A DNA stretch of 53,175 bases from assembly GCA_937907425.1 (NCBI GenBank), contig CALCIE010000050.1, positions 1 to 53,175 of the forward strand. The letters run 5' to 3'. The notes below the pieces were generated by a model that did not search any database, was not told the DNA's origin, and was given only the letters and a program-made list of their open reading frames with translations. Below are positions 15,270 through 24,286 of the stretch, piece after piece. The DNA comes from ZC4RG42 sp003242425. Lineage in GTDB: Bacteria; Pseudomonadota; Gammaproteobacteria; Burkholderiales; SG8-39. Each line of letters starts with the position of its first letter. The first letter of the stretch is position 1. Position numbers and translations under genes: made by a program.

Positions 15270-16193
15270 ATGCTGCGCCCCGTCCGCATCCTTCTCGTCG
15301 TGCTCTGCTTCGCCGCGACCGCCGTGCACGCCGCAACGCCCGATCCCGTGCGCTTCGCCGTGCACGTGGAGGCCGGCGACCTGGCGACCGTCGAGGCCTG
15401 GTTGCGGGAAGGGCTGAACCCCGATTTCGAAGGCGACCGCATCGGCAGCGGCCTGATGATTGCGGCCTGGGAAGGCAACATCGCCATGATGGAGCTCTTC
15501 CTGCGCTACGGCGCGGACGTCAATTACGTCAACGCCCACGGCGAGCAGGCGCTGATGCATGCGGCCTGGAAAGGCCAGCGCGCCGCCGTGGAATGGCTGC
15601 TTGCGCACGGCGCGCAGGTCAACCGCGCAGGCGACGAATGGTCCGCCCTGCATTACGCGGTCTTCGCCGGACACGAAGACCTCGTGCGCCTGCTGCTCGA
15701 GCGCGGCGCCGACGTCAATGCGCGCGCCCCCAACGGTTCGAGCGTGCTGATGATGGCCGCGCGCGAAGGCCATGCCTCGCTCGCCGAGCTGCTGCTCGCG
15801 CACGGGGCCGATCCCGGCCTGCGCAACATGTACGGCGACGACGCCATGACCTGGGCACTGCGCCGCGGCCATGCCGGCATCGCCCGTACACTCGGCTCCG
15901 CCGAACGTCTGGCCGAGACGGCGCGCGCGGTCGTGGAAGCTCCCCCGCCCGTTTATTCGGAGCCCGCGCCGCGTCCGCTGGCGGAACTGGTGGAGGCCCT
16001 GCGCCGCGCGCGGGCCGAAGGCCGCCCCACCGCCGAGGTTCTGGAACGATACGAAGCCACCCTGCAGGCCTACCGCCAGGCCCGTCCCGCCCCCGCGCAA
16101 CCGCCCGCCGCCCTGGAAATCACCGGCCGGCGCCACAAACCCGGCGAGGAACGTGTGCAATTCCTCACACGGCCGCAGCCGTCCATGCCCTGA
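15270..16193 (+). CDS. Secreted ankyrin-repeat protein
   Basis: A 307-residue protein with signal peptide MLRPVRILLVVLCFAATAVHA. A second in-frame ATG 30 bases upstream would add ten residues (MVRRFTSWQV). Five to six ankyrin repeats follow, with units such as GLMIAAWEGNIAMMELFLRYG, ALHYAVFAGHEDLVRLLLERG and VLMMAAREGHASLAELLLAHG. The C-terminal 90 residues are Pro/Ala/Arg-rich and unassigned. Periplasmic ankyrin proteins often act as binding or inhibitor partners, for example of catalases or toxins, and no specific partner is visible here. The gene is divergent from the TonB-like gene. Confidence 0.88.
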   Translation: MLRPVRILLVVLCFAATAVHAATPDPVRFAVHVEAGDLATVEAWLREGLNPDFEGDRIGSGLMIAAWEGNIAMMELFLRYGADVNYVNAHGEQALMHAAWKGQRAAVEWLLAHGAQVNRAGDEWSALHYAVFAGHEDLVRLLLERGADVNARAPNGSSVLMMAAREGHASLAELLLAHGADPGLRNMYGDDAMTWALRRGHAGIARTLGSAERLAETARAVVEAPPPVYSEPAPRPLAELVEALRRARAEGRPTAEVLERYEATLQAYRQARPAPAQPPAALEITGRRHKPGEERVQFLTRPQPSMP

Positions 16194-16245
16194 TATCCCA
16201 TCTGTCTCCGACATCCGGTACTGCACTTGCTATAGGGAGCAGTAG

Positions 16246-16272
16246 CCGTTGCGCGCCCACCGGGCGCAACGG
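16246..16272 (+). other. Strong hairpin in the leader of the CHASE2 kinase
   Basis: A perfect 9-bp stem CCGTTGCGC / GCGCAACGG with a 9-base loop lies 52 bases after the ankyrin stop and 39 bases before the kinase ATG. No U tract follows. It could end the ankyrin transcript or shape the 5' leader of the kinase mRNA. Confidence 0.45.
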
Positions 16273-16311
16273 TCGCCACTCTCCCCAATATCCCAGGGAT
16301 ACGACCGAGCG

Positions 16312-18714
16312 ATGTCCTTTCCTCGCATGCGGTGGAATCTGGCCGTCAAGGCCGTGGTGGTCACCACGGCCGGGGTGCTGTTCGCTTCGGTGTTCGCCCA
16401 CACCACCTTGTACAAGCGGCTGGACGGCTGGCTGCACGACTCCCTGCAGCGCACCGTCTCCGCCCCCATCGATCTCAGCGAAGTGCTGGTCGTGGACATC
16501 GACGACGCCTCGCTCAGCACCCTCATGCGCGCGCTCGGCCCCTGGCCCTACAACCGCGACACTTTCGCCTACGTGCAGTCCTATCTCACCGAGCGCGGCG
16601 CACGGCTGGTGGTGTACGACCTGCTGCTCGCCGACACGCTCGAAAGCGAGGCACTGCCCGCACGCCGCAACGCGGTGTACGCCGGGGCGGGGTTCACGGT
16701 CCCGCTGCCCATCACGCCCGCCTATCGCTCGCAGCTCGAAACCCTCGCCATCGGTCGCGACGATTCCCTCGCGCACGGCGAGGACGAGGAGAAGGCCAGC
16801 GGTTACCGGCAATGGCCCTATCTCAAACTGCCGGCGACGGCCGATCCTCATGCCGTAGGGGTGATGAACATCCAGCCCGACGAGGACGGCATCGTCCGCC
16901 GCGTCGCGCTGTTCCACGGTTCGCAGGGCTTCGTGCTGCCGAGCCTGAGCCTCGCCGCGCTCATGGCCGCGCATCCCGATCAGGTGCAGGCCGACTGGCC
17001 GCGGCGCATGCTCACAGTACGGCGCGCGAACATCCCGCTCACCAACCAGGGCGAGGTGCTGTTGCGCTATCCCTCGAACGCGCACGAACTGCGCGTGTTG
17101 CCGTTCTACGAACTGATGTTCGCCGCCACGCAGCCAGATTCCACGCCGCCGCATGTTGCGGACAAGGTCGTGTTCATCGGCAGTTCGAGCTTTGCCGGCG
17201 GCACCCACGCCTACACGCCGATCGCGCGCCTGCCGGGCGTGCAGCTCTCGGCGCTGACCTACGCGATGCTCGCCAACGGCAGCGTGCTCGCGCCGCCCAA
17301 GCTCGCAGTCGACGCGGCCATCACCGCCTTCGCCCTGGCACTGCCGCTTCTGCTGCTGTGGCGAGGCGTGGAGGCGAGCGGCCATACCTATTTCCTCGTG
17401 TTCATCGGTCTGCCGCTGCTATGCATGGGCATCGCCGTCGCGCTGCTCATGGGCGGCCTGTCGTCGAACTGGCTCTATGCCCTCACCGCGGGGATCGCCG
17501 CATGGGCGTGCACCATGGCGATCTGGCTGTTCGACATCGCCAACGACCGCCGCAGGCTGCGTTACGAGGCGATCGCCGCGCGCGAGGCCAACAGGCTGAA
17601 AAGCGAGTTCCTCAATCAGGTCACCCACGAGCTGCGCACGCCGCTCACGGCGATCATGGGCTTCAACAAGATCAACCAGTACACCGAAGATCTGGGACGC
17701 GAGGCGCGCATCAAGAACAGCGAGATCATCGCCCACAACTGCGAACACCTGCTGGCGCTGATCAACAACCACCTCGACCTCGCCAAGATCGAAGCCGGCA
17801 CGCTGGTGATCGCCCCCGCGCCGGAGGACCCGGAGCAGCTCTGCCGCGACGTCGTCACGACCCTGCAGCCGGTCGCCGACGAAAAGCGCCTGCGTATCAA
17901 GTTCACGCGCATGACCGAGCTGCCCGCGGCGCTGATGCTCGACGCGTTCCGCGTGCGGCAGGTGCTGATGAACCTGATGAGCAACGCCCTCAAGTTCACC
18001 CAGCACGGCAGCGTGGAACTGGCGGTCGGCTATCAGGCGCCCACGCTCGTCCTGGAAGTGCGCGACACCGGCACCGGCATTCCGGCCGATGCCCTGGAAC
18101 GCATCTTCCGGCCCTTCGAGCAGGCCGATGCCACCGTTGCGCAGCGCTTCGGCGGCACCGGGCTGGGACTTGCCATCACCCGCACTCTGGTGGAGCTGAT
18201 GGACGGCGCGATCGAAGTCGAGTCCGAACCCGGGATGGGGTCGACCTTCAGGGTCAGGCTGCCGGCGGAAGTGACCACGCGCCCGGACACCGTACGTCCC
18301 ATTACGGATGCGCGGCCCATGGAAATTTTGTCCGGCCGTGTATTAATTGCCGAGGATAACGAGGACGTGCGCGCCCTCATCGAGCTGCAGCTCAGGAAAC
18401 TGGGCGTGGAAACCACCTCGGTCACCAACGGCCTCGCCGCCGTGGAGGCCGCCCTGTCGGGCAACTACGACGCCGTGCTGATCGACATGGAAATGCCGGT
18501 CATGAACGGCTTCGAGGCGACCAACGTCCTGCGCACCCGCAACTACCACGGCACGATCCTTGCCCTGACCGCCCACCAGGAGGGAACGGAAATCGAACGC
18601 GCGCTCGCCTCGGGTTGCGACGGCGTCGTTCGCAAGCCGGCGAGCATCGAATCCCTACGCGCCGCCCTCAAACCGGTCCTGCGAGGATCGCGCCGTGCCA
18701 CGGGAGGCGTGTAA
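16312..18714 (+). CDS. CHASE2-domain hybrid sensor histidine kinase with receiver domain
   Basis: An 800-residue sensor. An N-terminal membrane segment (VKAVVVTTAGVLFASVFAHTT) is followed by a periplasmic CHASE2 domain to about residue 330 (LVVDIDDASLSTLMRALGPWPYNR is the CHASE2 entry motif). Three membrane segments follow (about 345-420), then HisKA with phospho-accepting H439 in FLNQVTHELRTPL, an ATPase domain (NLMSNALKFT, DTGTGIP, GGTGLGLAI) and a C-terminal receiver with Asp725 (VLIDMEMPVMNG). The downstream HPt and OmpR-type regulator complete a four-step relay. The inducing signal is unknown; CHASE2 ligands are largely undescribed. Confidence 0.95.
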   Translation: MSFPRMRWNLAVKAVVVTTAGVLFASVFAHTTLYKRLDGWLHDSLQRTVSAPIDLSEVLVVDIDDASLSTLMRALGPWPYNRDTFAYVQSYLTERGARLVVYDLLLADTLESEALPARRNAVYAGAGFTVPLPITPAYRSQLETLAIGRDDSLAHGEDEEKASGYRQWPYLKLPATADPHAVGVMNIQPDEDGIVRRVALFHGSQGFVLPSLSLAALMAAHPDQVQADWPRRMLTVRRANIPLTNQGEVLLRYPSNAHELRVLPFYELMFAATQPDSTPPHVADKVVFIGSSSFAGGTHAYTPIARLPGVQLSALTYAMLANGSVLAPPKLAVDAAITAFALALPLLLLWRGVEASGHTYFLVFIGLPLLCMGIAVALLMGGLSSNWLYALTAGIAAWACTMAIWLFDIANDRRRLRYEAIAAREANRLKSEFLNQVTHELRTPLTAIMGFNKINQYTEDLGREARIKNSEIIAHNCEHLLALINNHLDLAKIEAGTLVIAPAPEDPEQLCRDVVTTLQPVADEKRLRIKFTRMTELPAALMLDAFRVRQVLMNLMSNALKFTQHGSVELAVGYQAPTLVLEVRDTGTGIPADALERIFRPFEQADATVAQRFGGTGLGLAITRTLVELMDGAIEVESEPGMGSTFRVRLPAEVTTRPDTVRPITDARPMEILSGRVLIAEDNEDVRALIELQLRKLGVETTSVTNGLAAVEAALSGNYDAVLIDMEMPVMNGFEATNVLRTRNYHGTILALTAHQEGTEIERALASGCDGVVRKPASIESLRAALKPVLRGSRRATGGV

Positions 18715-18735
18715 TGCGTGCAATGGGAGGTTGTC

Positions 18736-19089
18736 ATGCAACAGCATACTGCTTCGCCTGAACGGATGCGCCCGTACCCGGAGGCATCCGCCCGCCGGAT
18801 CTGCGTACGCGTCGCCAGCGAACTCCAACCGCTCATTCCGCGTTTCCTCGCCAACCGGCGCACGGAAATCGCTTCCCTGGAGCGCGCCGTCGAACGCCGC
18901 GACGCCGAAACCCTGCGGCGCATCGGTCACTGCCTCAAGGGCGTGGGCGGCGGCTACGGCTTCGACGAAATCACCCGCATCGGCGCCCAGATAGAGGGCT
19001 ACGCCAAGGAAGGCAACGGCGAGGCCGCACGTCCGCTGATCGACGCGCTGAAACGCTATCTCGAAAACGTCGAAGTGCGCTTCGAATGA
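18736..19089 (+). CDS. HPt phosphotransfer protein
   Basis: A 117-residue single-domain phosphotransfer protein. The conserved His is H65 in GHCLKGVGGGYGFDE, the canonical H-x-x-K-G motif of HPt domains, followed by helices with IDALKRYLENVEVRFE. The ATG chosen has GGGAGG five bases upstream. It starts 21 bases after the hybrid kinase stop and 16 bases before the response regulator, so it should carry phosphate from the kinase receiver domain to that regulator. Confidence 0.9.
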   Translation: MQQHTASPERMRPYPEASARRICVRVASELQPLIPRFLANRRTEIASLERAVERRDAETLRRIGHCLKGVGGGYGFDEITRIGAQIEGYAKEGNGEAARPLIDALKRYLENVEVRFE

Positions 19090-19105
19090 CCGCCTAGGAG
19101 AACCC

Positions 19106-19867
19106 ATGCGCATCGCCCTGCTCGAAGACGATCCTTCCCAACGCGACCTGGTGAAGCTCTGGCTCGACGGCGCCGGACACGTTTGTCACGCCTTTTCCCG
19201 TTCCAGGGACTTCATGCGCATCCTCACGCGCGACACCTTCGACCTGCTGCTCATCGACTGGGAACTGCCGGACATCAACGGCGACCGCGTGCTCGAATGG
19301 GTGCGGGCAAACGTGCGGCAGTACGTGCCGGTCATGTTCGCGACCGCGCGCGCCGAGGAAGAGGACATCTGCTCGATCCTGCGCGCAGGGGCGGACGACT
19401 ATCTGGTGAAGCCGCTGCGCAAGAACGAGCTGCTGGCGCGCGTCGACGCGCTCGGGCGCCGCAGCAAGCCGCCCTTGCCGAACAACGAGCCGCTGCGCGT
19501 GGGCGACTTCGAAATCGACTTCGAATGCCGCGTGCTGCGCCGCAAGGGCGTGCCGGTGCTGCTGACGCAGAAGGACTTCGATCTCGCGGTGTTCCTGTTC
19601 CGCAACGTCGGCAACCTGCTCTCGCGCGGGCACATCCTCGAGACAGTGTGGGGGCGCAACCCCGATCTCAACACCCGCACCGTGGACACCCACATCAGCC
19701 GCCTGCGTTCCAAGCTCGGGCTTACCCCGGAAAACGGCTGGCGCCTGTCTGCGGTCTACCAGCAGGGCTATCGTCTCGAACCGGTGGCCGAACGCGATGC
19801 GGCGGTGCTCGCACGCCGCTCCCAGAAAGCGCCTTCGCCGCCGTCCGCCTACGCCTCGCCGCAATGA
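19106..19867 (+). CDS. OmpR/PhoB-family response regulator
   Basis: A 253-residue regulator. The receiver domain has acidic residues in ALLEDDPSQ, phospho-acceptor D51 in LLLIDWELPDINGD and Lys in YLVKPLRK. The C-terminal winged-helix domain (about residues 130-225) shows LRVGDFEIDFECRVLRRKG, LTQKDFDLAVFLF and RTVDTHISRLRSKLGL, which is the DNA-recognition helix segment of the OmpR class. A strong AGGAG lies before the ATG. It is the transcriptional output of the CHASE2 kinase/HPt relay. The last 30 residues are disordered and Ala/Pro-rich. Confidence 0.95.
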   Translation: MRIALLEDDPSQRDLVKLWLDGAGHVCHAFSRSRDFMRILTRDTFDLLLIDWELPDINGDRVLEWVRANVRQYVPVMFATARAEEEDICSILRAGADDYLVKPLRKNELLARVDALGRRSKPPLPNNEPLRVGDFEIDFECRVLRRKGVPVLLTQKDFDLAVFLFRNVGNLLSRGHILETVWGRNPDLNTRTVDTHISRLRSKLGLTPENGWRLSAVYQQGYRLEPVAERDAAVLARRSQKAPSPPSAYASPQ

Positions 19868-19945
19868 CCGGCAGCGGCCGCTCCGTACCCGAAGCTGAAT
19901 AGCGGCCCGCGGAACGGTCCGCAAAGATCGACCGGCTACGGCAGG

Positions 19946-21769
19946 ATGTCCGAAGGTCCCGGCGGTCCCTTGCTCGACCGGCCGGTCGACGACCGCGAGG
20001 ACCACATCCTCGGACCGGCCGATGCCGCCCTCACCCTGGTCGAATACGGCAGCTACGCCTGTCCCTATTGCCGCGCCGTCAACGACGACATCGCCGCCTT
20101 GCGCAGCGAATTCGGCGACCGTCTGCGCTACGTCTTCCGGCACCGGCCGCTGACCGGCAGCGACATCGCCCGCCGCGCCGCGGAACTGGTCGAACGCGCG
20201 GACACCCCGGAACGCTTCTGGGCCGCACACATGACGCTGATGACGCGTTCGGCGACGCTCAGCGAGGACGACCTGCGAACCGTCGCGCAGGAGCTTCTGC
20301 CCGCGCATCCCGATCCGCAGGCAGAAGCCGAAGCCCGCCGTCGCGCCCGGGAACGGGTCGAACGTGACGAGCGCAGCGCACGCGCGAGCGGCGTGCGGAT
20401 CACGCCCACTTTCTACATCAACGGAAGACGCTATGACGGGCCCTGGGATCGCGGCGCGCTCGCCGATGCGCTGCTCGGCTCGTTGGGCCACCGGGTCCGC
20501 ACCGCCGCCCTGGATTTCGCGAGCTGGGCCCCCTCCAGCGGCGTGCTGCTGCTCATCGCCACCCTGCTCGCGATCGCGTTGACGAACTCGGCGATCGGAC
20601 CGGCATTCGAAGCGCTTTGGCAGCAGCCTTTGGGCGTCAGCTTCGGCGAGGCCGCGTTCCGCCTCTCGCTGCGCGACTGGATCAACGACGGGCTGCTGTC
20701 CGTGTTCTTCCTCGTCGTCGGGCTGGAGATCAAGCGCGAATTCACGGTCGGCCATCTCGCGACCCGGCAGTCGGCGGCCCTGCCGGTCGCAGCCGCGCTC
20801 GGCGGCATGGCGATGCCGGTGCTGATCTACCGTCTGATCGTGCCCGAGGGGCCGTGGGCGCACGGCTGGGGCGTGCCCATGGCCACCGATACCGCATTCG
20901 CCATCGCGCTGATCGCGATGATGGGCGCGCGCGTACCGGTCGAGCTGCGCATTTTCCTGACCGCCGCCGCGATCGCCGACGACATCGGCGCCATCCTCGT
21001 CGTGGCGGCTTTCTATTCCACGTCCCTGCGCTACGACTACCTGGGCGGCGCATTGGCGATCGTTGCGCTGCTCGCCGTGCTCGCCAAGCTGCGGATCTAC
21101 AGCGTCTGGCCTTATCTGCTGCTCGGCGCCGGCCTTTGGATTTGCGTGCACGCCGGCGGTCTGCACGCTTCGCTGGCGGGCGTGGTGCTGGCGATGTGCA
21201 TCCCCACGCGCCCGCCGGCCAATCTCGATGCGCTGATGACCCAGGCTCAGGTGCTCGTCGCCGCCGAAGCGCGCCGCAGCGACGAAGTGCTGCGGCACGG
21301 ACCGTCGACCGCGACCTTGCGCGCGCTGGACGACATCCACGACCGCATCGAGTCTCCAGCCGACCGCATGCTGCGGCGCGCCGGACCGCGTTCGAGCTAT
21401 GTCGTGCTGCCGCTTTTCGCGCTCGCCAACGCGGGCGTGAGCGTCGAGACGAACGTCGGCGAACACGGGACGCTGATGCTGGCGATCGCCGCGGGTCTGG
21501 TGGCCGGCAAACCGCTCGGCATGCTGCTCGCCTCGATGCTTGCCGTCCGTCTGCGCCTTGCCGTCAAACCGGATGCGTACACGTGGCGCCAGCTCACCGG
21601 CGCCGGCGCGCTGGCCGGCATCGGCTTCACCATGTCTCTGTTCATTGCTGCGCAGGCGTTTCCGCAGCCTGCCGACTTCACCGCGGCAAAGCTTGCGGTG
21701 TTCGCGGCCTCGGTATCGGCGTCGGTCATCGGCGTCGCGATGCTGTGGAACGCGAAAACCGATCCGTGA
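19946..21769 (+). CDS. nhaA: NhaA-type Na+/H+ antiporter with N-terminal DsbA/thioredoxin-like domain
   Basis: A 607-residue fusion. Residues 1-175 form a DsbA-like thioredoxin fold: the active site SYACPYCRA with C39 and C42, the helix insert (PERFWAAHMTLMTR) and the cis-Pro region RITPTFYINGRRYDG. Residues 185-607 are a full 12-segment NhaA antiporter, including MATDTAFAIALIAMM and AIADDIGAILVV, which carry the essential Asp residues equivalent to E. coli D133, D163 and D164. No signal peptide precedes the Dsb part, and the NhaA N-terminus is cytoplasmic in known structures, so the redox domain is probably cytosolic. It follows the response-regulator gene by 78 bases and could be its target. 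Confidence 0.93.
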   Translation: MSEGPGGPLLDRPVDDREDHILGPADAALTLVEYGSYACPYCRAVNDDIAALRSEFGDRLRYVFRHRPLTGSDIARRAAELVERADTPERFWAAHMTLMTRSATLSEDDLRTVAQELLPAHPDPQAEAEARRRARERVERDERSARASGVRITPTFYINGRRYDGPWDRGALADALLGSLGHRVRTAALDFASWAPSSGVLLLIATLLAIALTNSAIGPAFEALWQQPLGVSFGEAAFRLSLRDWINDGLLSVFFLVVGLEIKREFTVGHLATRQSAALPVAAALGGMAMPVLIYRLIVPEGPWAHGWGVPMATDTAFAIALIAMMGARVPVELRIFLTAAAIADDIGAILVVAAFYSTSLRYDYLGGALAIVALLAVLAKLRIYSVWPYLLLGAGLWICVHAGGLHASLAGVVLAMCIPTRPPANLDALMTQAQVLVAAEARRSDEVLRHGPSTATLRALDDIHDRIESPADRMLRRAGPRSSYVVLPLFALANAGVSVETNVGEHGTLMLAIAAGLVAGKPLGMLLASMLAVRLRLAVKPDAYTWRQLTGAGALAGIGFTMSLFIAAQAFPQPADFTAAKLAVFAASVSASVIGVAMLWNAKTDP

Positions 21770-21830
21770 TAGGCGTCGTTCTTAACGGACGAAGACCGCC
21801 GAGCGGAAGATTCGCTGCGGAAGCAGGGAT

Positions 21831-21917
21831 TGGTGCCGGGAGCGAGAATCGAACTCGCACGGTGTTGCCACCGCGGGATTTTGAGTCCCGTGCGTCTACC
21901 AGTTCCGCCATCCCGGC
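21831..21917 (-). tRNA. tRNA-Leu (anticodon CAA)
   Basis: An 87-base tRNA with encoded 3' CCA. The acceptor stem is GCCGGGA / TCCCGGC, the anticodon arm is CGGGA-CTCAAAA-TCCCG (positions 34-36 CAA, decoding UUG), the long variable arm is typical of leucine tRNAs, and the T arm is GCGAG-TTCGATT-CTCGC. It sits alone between the antiporter gene and queA and on the opposite strand to both. Confidence 0.96.
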
Positions 21918-22014
21918 TTGGGAATTCGTCGCGGGAAGCGTAGCATTCGCGGTCCGGTCTGGAACGCGTCCGCACTCGCAGCCGCTTCGGAAAGGAAGGC
22001 GGCATTATCCAAGA

Positions 22015-23070
22015 ATGTCTTTGCCCCAGCAACAATCCGAACTGACGGTCGACGACTTCGACTACGAGCTGCCGCCCGAGCTGATCGCGCAGCATCCGCC
22101 GGCGCAACGCACGGACAGCCGGCTGCTGTATGTCGCGGGCGAGGTGCTGCGCGATCTGTCCTTCGCCGATCTGCCGCAACTGCTCGCACCCCGCGATCTG
22201 CTGGTGTTCAACGACACCAAGGTCATCAAGGCGCGCCTGCACGGGACCAAGCAAACGGGCGGCCGCGTCGAAGTGCTGGTCGAGCGCGTGCTGAACGCGC
22301 ATGAAGTGCTGGCGCACGTGCGTGCGAGCAAATCGCCCAGACCCGGCACGCTGCTACGGCTGGCCGACGCCTTCGATGCCGAGACGCTCGGCCGCACGGA
22401 CGATCTGTTTCACCTGCGCTTCGATTCTTCACGTACCGTGTTCGAATGGCTGGAACAGTACGGGCACGTGCCGCTGCCGCCTTACATCGCCCATCCTGAC
22501 GGTCCGGAGGATGCGCAACGTTATCAGACCGTGTACGCCGCGCAGCCGGGCGCGGTGGCGGCGCCCACCGCCGGCCTGCATTTCGACGAGACGATGCTCG
22601 AACGGCTGCGTGCCCAAGGCGTGGGGTTCGCCTTCGTCACGCTTCATGTCGGCGCCGGCACCTTCCAGCCGGTGCGCGTGAAGCGGCTCGCGGAGCACAG
22701 GATGCATCGCGAGTGGTATTCGATCCCCGAAGCCACCGCGGCGGCGATCGAGCGCACCCGGACTGCGGGCGGACGCATCGTCGCCGTCGGCACCACCAGC
22801 CTGCGCGCGCTGGAGTCGGCGGCCACGCCGGACGGTCGCGTACAGGCGGGCAGCGGGGAAACGGAACTCTTCATCACGCCCGGATACCGTTTCCGCGTGG
22901 TCGAGCGGCTGCTCACCAATTTCCATCTGCCGCGTTCCACGCTGCTCATGCTGGTGTCCGCCTTCGCCGGCATGGAGACGATCCGCCGCGCCTACCGCCA
23001 TGCGGTCGAACGGCGCTACCGCTTCTTCAGCTACGGGGATGCGATGTTCCTCGAACGCCTCAACACCTGA
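22015..23070 (+). CDS. queA: S-adenosylmethionine:tRNA ribosyltransferase-isomerase QueA
   Basis: A 351-residue enzyme that adds the ribosyl unit of SAM to 7-aminomethyl-7-deazaguanine in tRNA, making epoxyqueuosine. Family motifs are FDYELPPELIAQHP, LLVFNDTKVIKARL, HVPLPPYI, PGAVAAPTAGLHF, FVTLHVGAGTFQPVR, VGTTSLRALES and NFHLPRSTLLMLVSAFAG. Length matches E. coli QueA (356). It heads the classical queA-tgt-yajC-secD-secF cluster, with 22 bases to tgt. Confidence 0.97.
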   Translation: MSLPQQQSELTVDDFDYELPPELIAQHPPAQRTDSRLLYVAGEVLRDLSFADLPQLLAPRDLLVFNDTKVIKARLHGTKQTGGRVEVLVERVLNAHEVLAHVRASKSPRPGTLLRLADAFDAETLGRTDDLFHLRFDSSRTVFEWLEQYGHVPLPPYIAHPDGPEDAQRYQTVYAAQPGAVAAPTAGLHFDETMLERLRAQGVGFAFVTLHVGAGTFQPVRVKRLAEHRMHREWYSIPEATAAAIERTRTAGGRIVAVGTTSLRALESAATPDGRVQAGSGETELFITPGYRFRVVERLLTNFHLPRSTLLMLVSAFAGMETIRRAYRHAVERRYRFFSYGDAMFLERLNT

Positions 23071-23092
23071 GGCGCCCGGCTAAAATCGCCCG

Positions 23093-24208
23093 ATGAAGTT
23101 CACTCTGCATAAAACCGACGGTGCCGCACGGCGCGGTACGCTCACGCTGGCGCACGGTACGGTGCAGACGCCGGTATTCATGCCGGTCGGCACCTACGGC
23201 AGCGTCAAGGCGATGAGTCCGGCCGAGCTGAAGGAGGTCGGCGCGCAGATCATCCTGGGCAACACCTTCCATCTCTGGCTGCGCCCGGGCCTCGAAGTCA
23301 TCGAGACCTTCGGCGGGCTGCACCGCTTCATGGGCTGGGACGGCCCGATCCTCACCGACTCCGGCGGCTTCCAGGTCTTCAGCCTCGGGGCGCTGCGCAA
23401 GATCAGCGAGGAAGGCGTGCGCTTCCAGTCGCCCGTCAACGGCGACCGGCTGCTGCTCACGCCGGAGGAATCGATGCGCATCCAGCGCGTGCTCAACTCC
23501 GACATCGTGATGATCTTCGACGAGTGCACGCCCTACCCCGCGACGGAGCGGCAGGCGGCCGATTCCATGCGGCTGTCGCTGCGCTGGGCCGAGCGCAGCC
23601 GGCGCGCGCACGAAGGCAACCCGAACGCGCTGTTCGGCATCGTCCAGGGCGGCATGTACGAGGCGCTGCGCGACGAGTCGGTGCGCGGGCTGCTGGACAT
23701 CGGCTTCGACGGCTACGCCATCGGCGGCCTGTCGGTGGGCGAGCCCAAGGCCGACATGCTGCGCATCCTGTCCCATACGGCGCCGCAACTGCCGGCCGAC
23801 CGGCCGCGCTATCTCATGGGCGTGGGCACCCCGGAGGACATCGTCGAGGCGGTGCAGCGCGGCATCGACATGTTCGACTGCGTGCTGCCGACCCGCAACG
23901 CGCGCAACGGCTGGCTGTTCACGCGCTACGGCGACATCAAGATCCGCAACGCCCGCTATCGCAACGATCCCCGCCCGCTGGACGAGCACTGCGGCTGCTA
24001 CACCTGCCGCCATTTCAGCCGCGCCTACCTGCATCACCTGCAGCGCGTGAATGAAATCCTCGGCGCCCGGCTCGCGACCCTGCACAATTTGCACTATTAC
24101 CAAAGCCTGATGGCCGAGCTGCGCGCGGCCATCGAGGCGGGACGGCTGGACGCCTACGTGGCGGAATTCCGCAGCGCGCGGGCGACCCTGGCGGGCGAAG
24201 CGGCCTGA
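23093..24208 (+). CDS. tgt: tRNA-guanine transglycosylase Tgt
   Basis: A 371-residue enzyme exchanging guanine-34 for preQ1 in tRNAs with GUN anticodons. Conserved segments include MPVGTYGSVKAMSPAEL, ILTDSGGFQVFSLG, FDECTPYPA, GIVQGGMYEALR, IGGLSVGEPK, YLMGVGTPEDI, the nucleophile region FDCVLPTRNARNG and the zinc site CGCYTCRHFSRAYLHHL. It follows queA closely and overlaps a hairpin at its stop codon. Confidence 0.98.
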   Translation: MKFTLHKTDGAARRGTLTLAHGTVQTPVFMPVGTYGSVKAMSPAELKEVGAQIILGNTFHLWLRPGLEVIETFGGLHRFMGWDGPILTDSGGFQVFSLGALRKISEEGVRFQSPVNGDRLLLTPEESMRIQRVLNSDIVMIFDECTPYPATERQAADSMRLSLRWAERSRRAHEGNPNALFGIVQGGMYEALRDESVRGLLDIGFDGYAIGGLSVGEPKADMLRILSHTAPQLPADRPRYLMGVGTPEDIVEAVQRGIDMFDCVLPTRNARNGWLFTRYGDIKIRNARYRNDPRPLDEHCGCYTCRHFSRAYLHHLQRVNEILGARLATLHNLHYYQSLMAELRAAIEAGRLDAYVAEFRSARATLAGEAA

Positions 24209-24224
24209 GCCGAACCGGCTCAGG
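24204..24224 (+). other. Hairpin overlapping the tgt stop codon
   Basis: A perfect 9-bp stem CCTGAGCCG / CGGCTCAGG with the 3-base loop AAC contains the TGA of tgt. There is no U tract, so it is more likely an mRNA processing or stability element than a terminator, ahead of the independently translated yajC. Confidence 0.45.
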
Positions 24225-24286
24225 TGGGGGCGGAGCCCCTCGGTTATACTCTCGCGCTTTCCACGACCAATTTACGGAGACCAACA

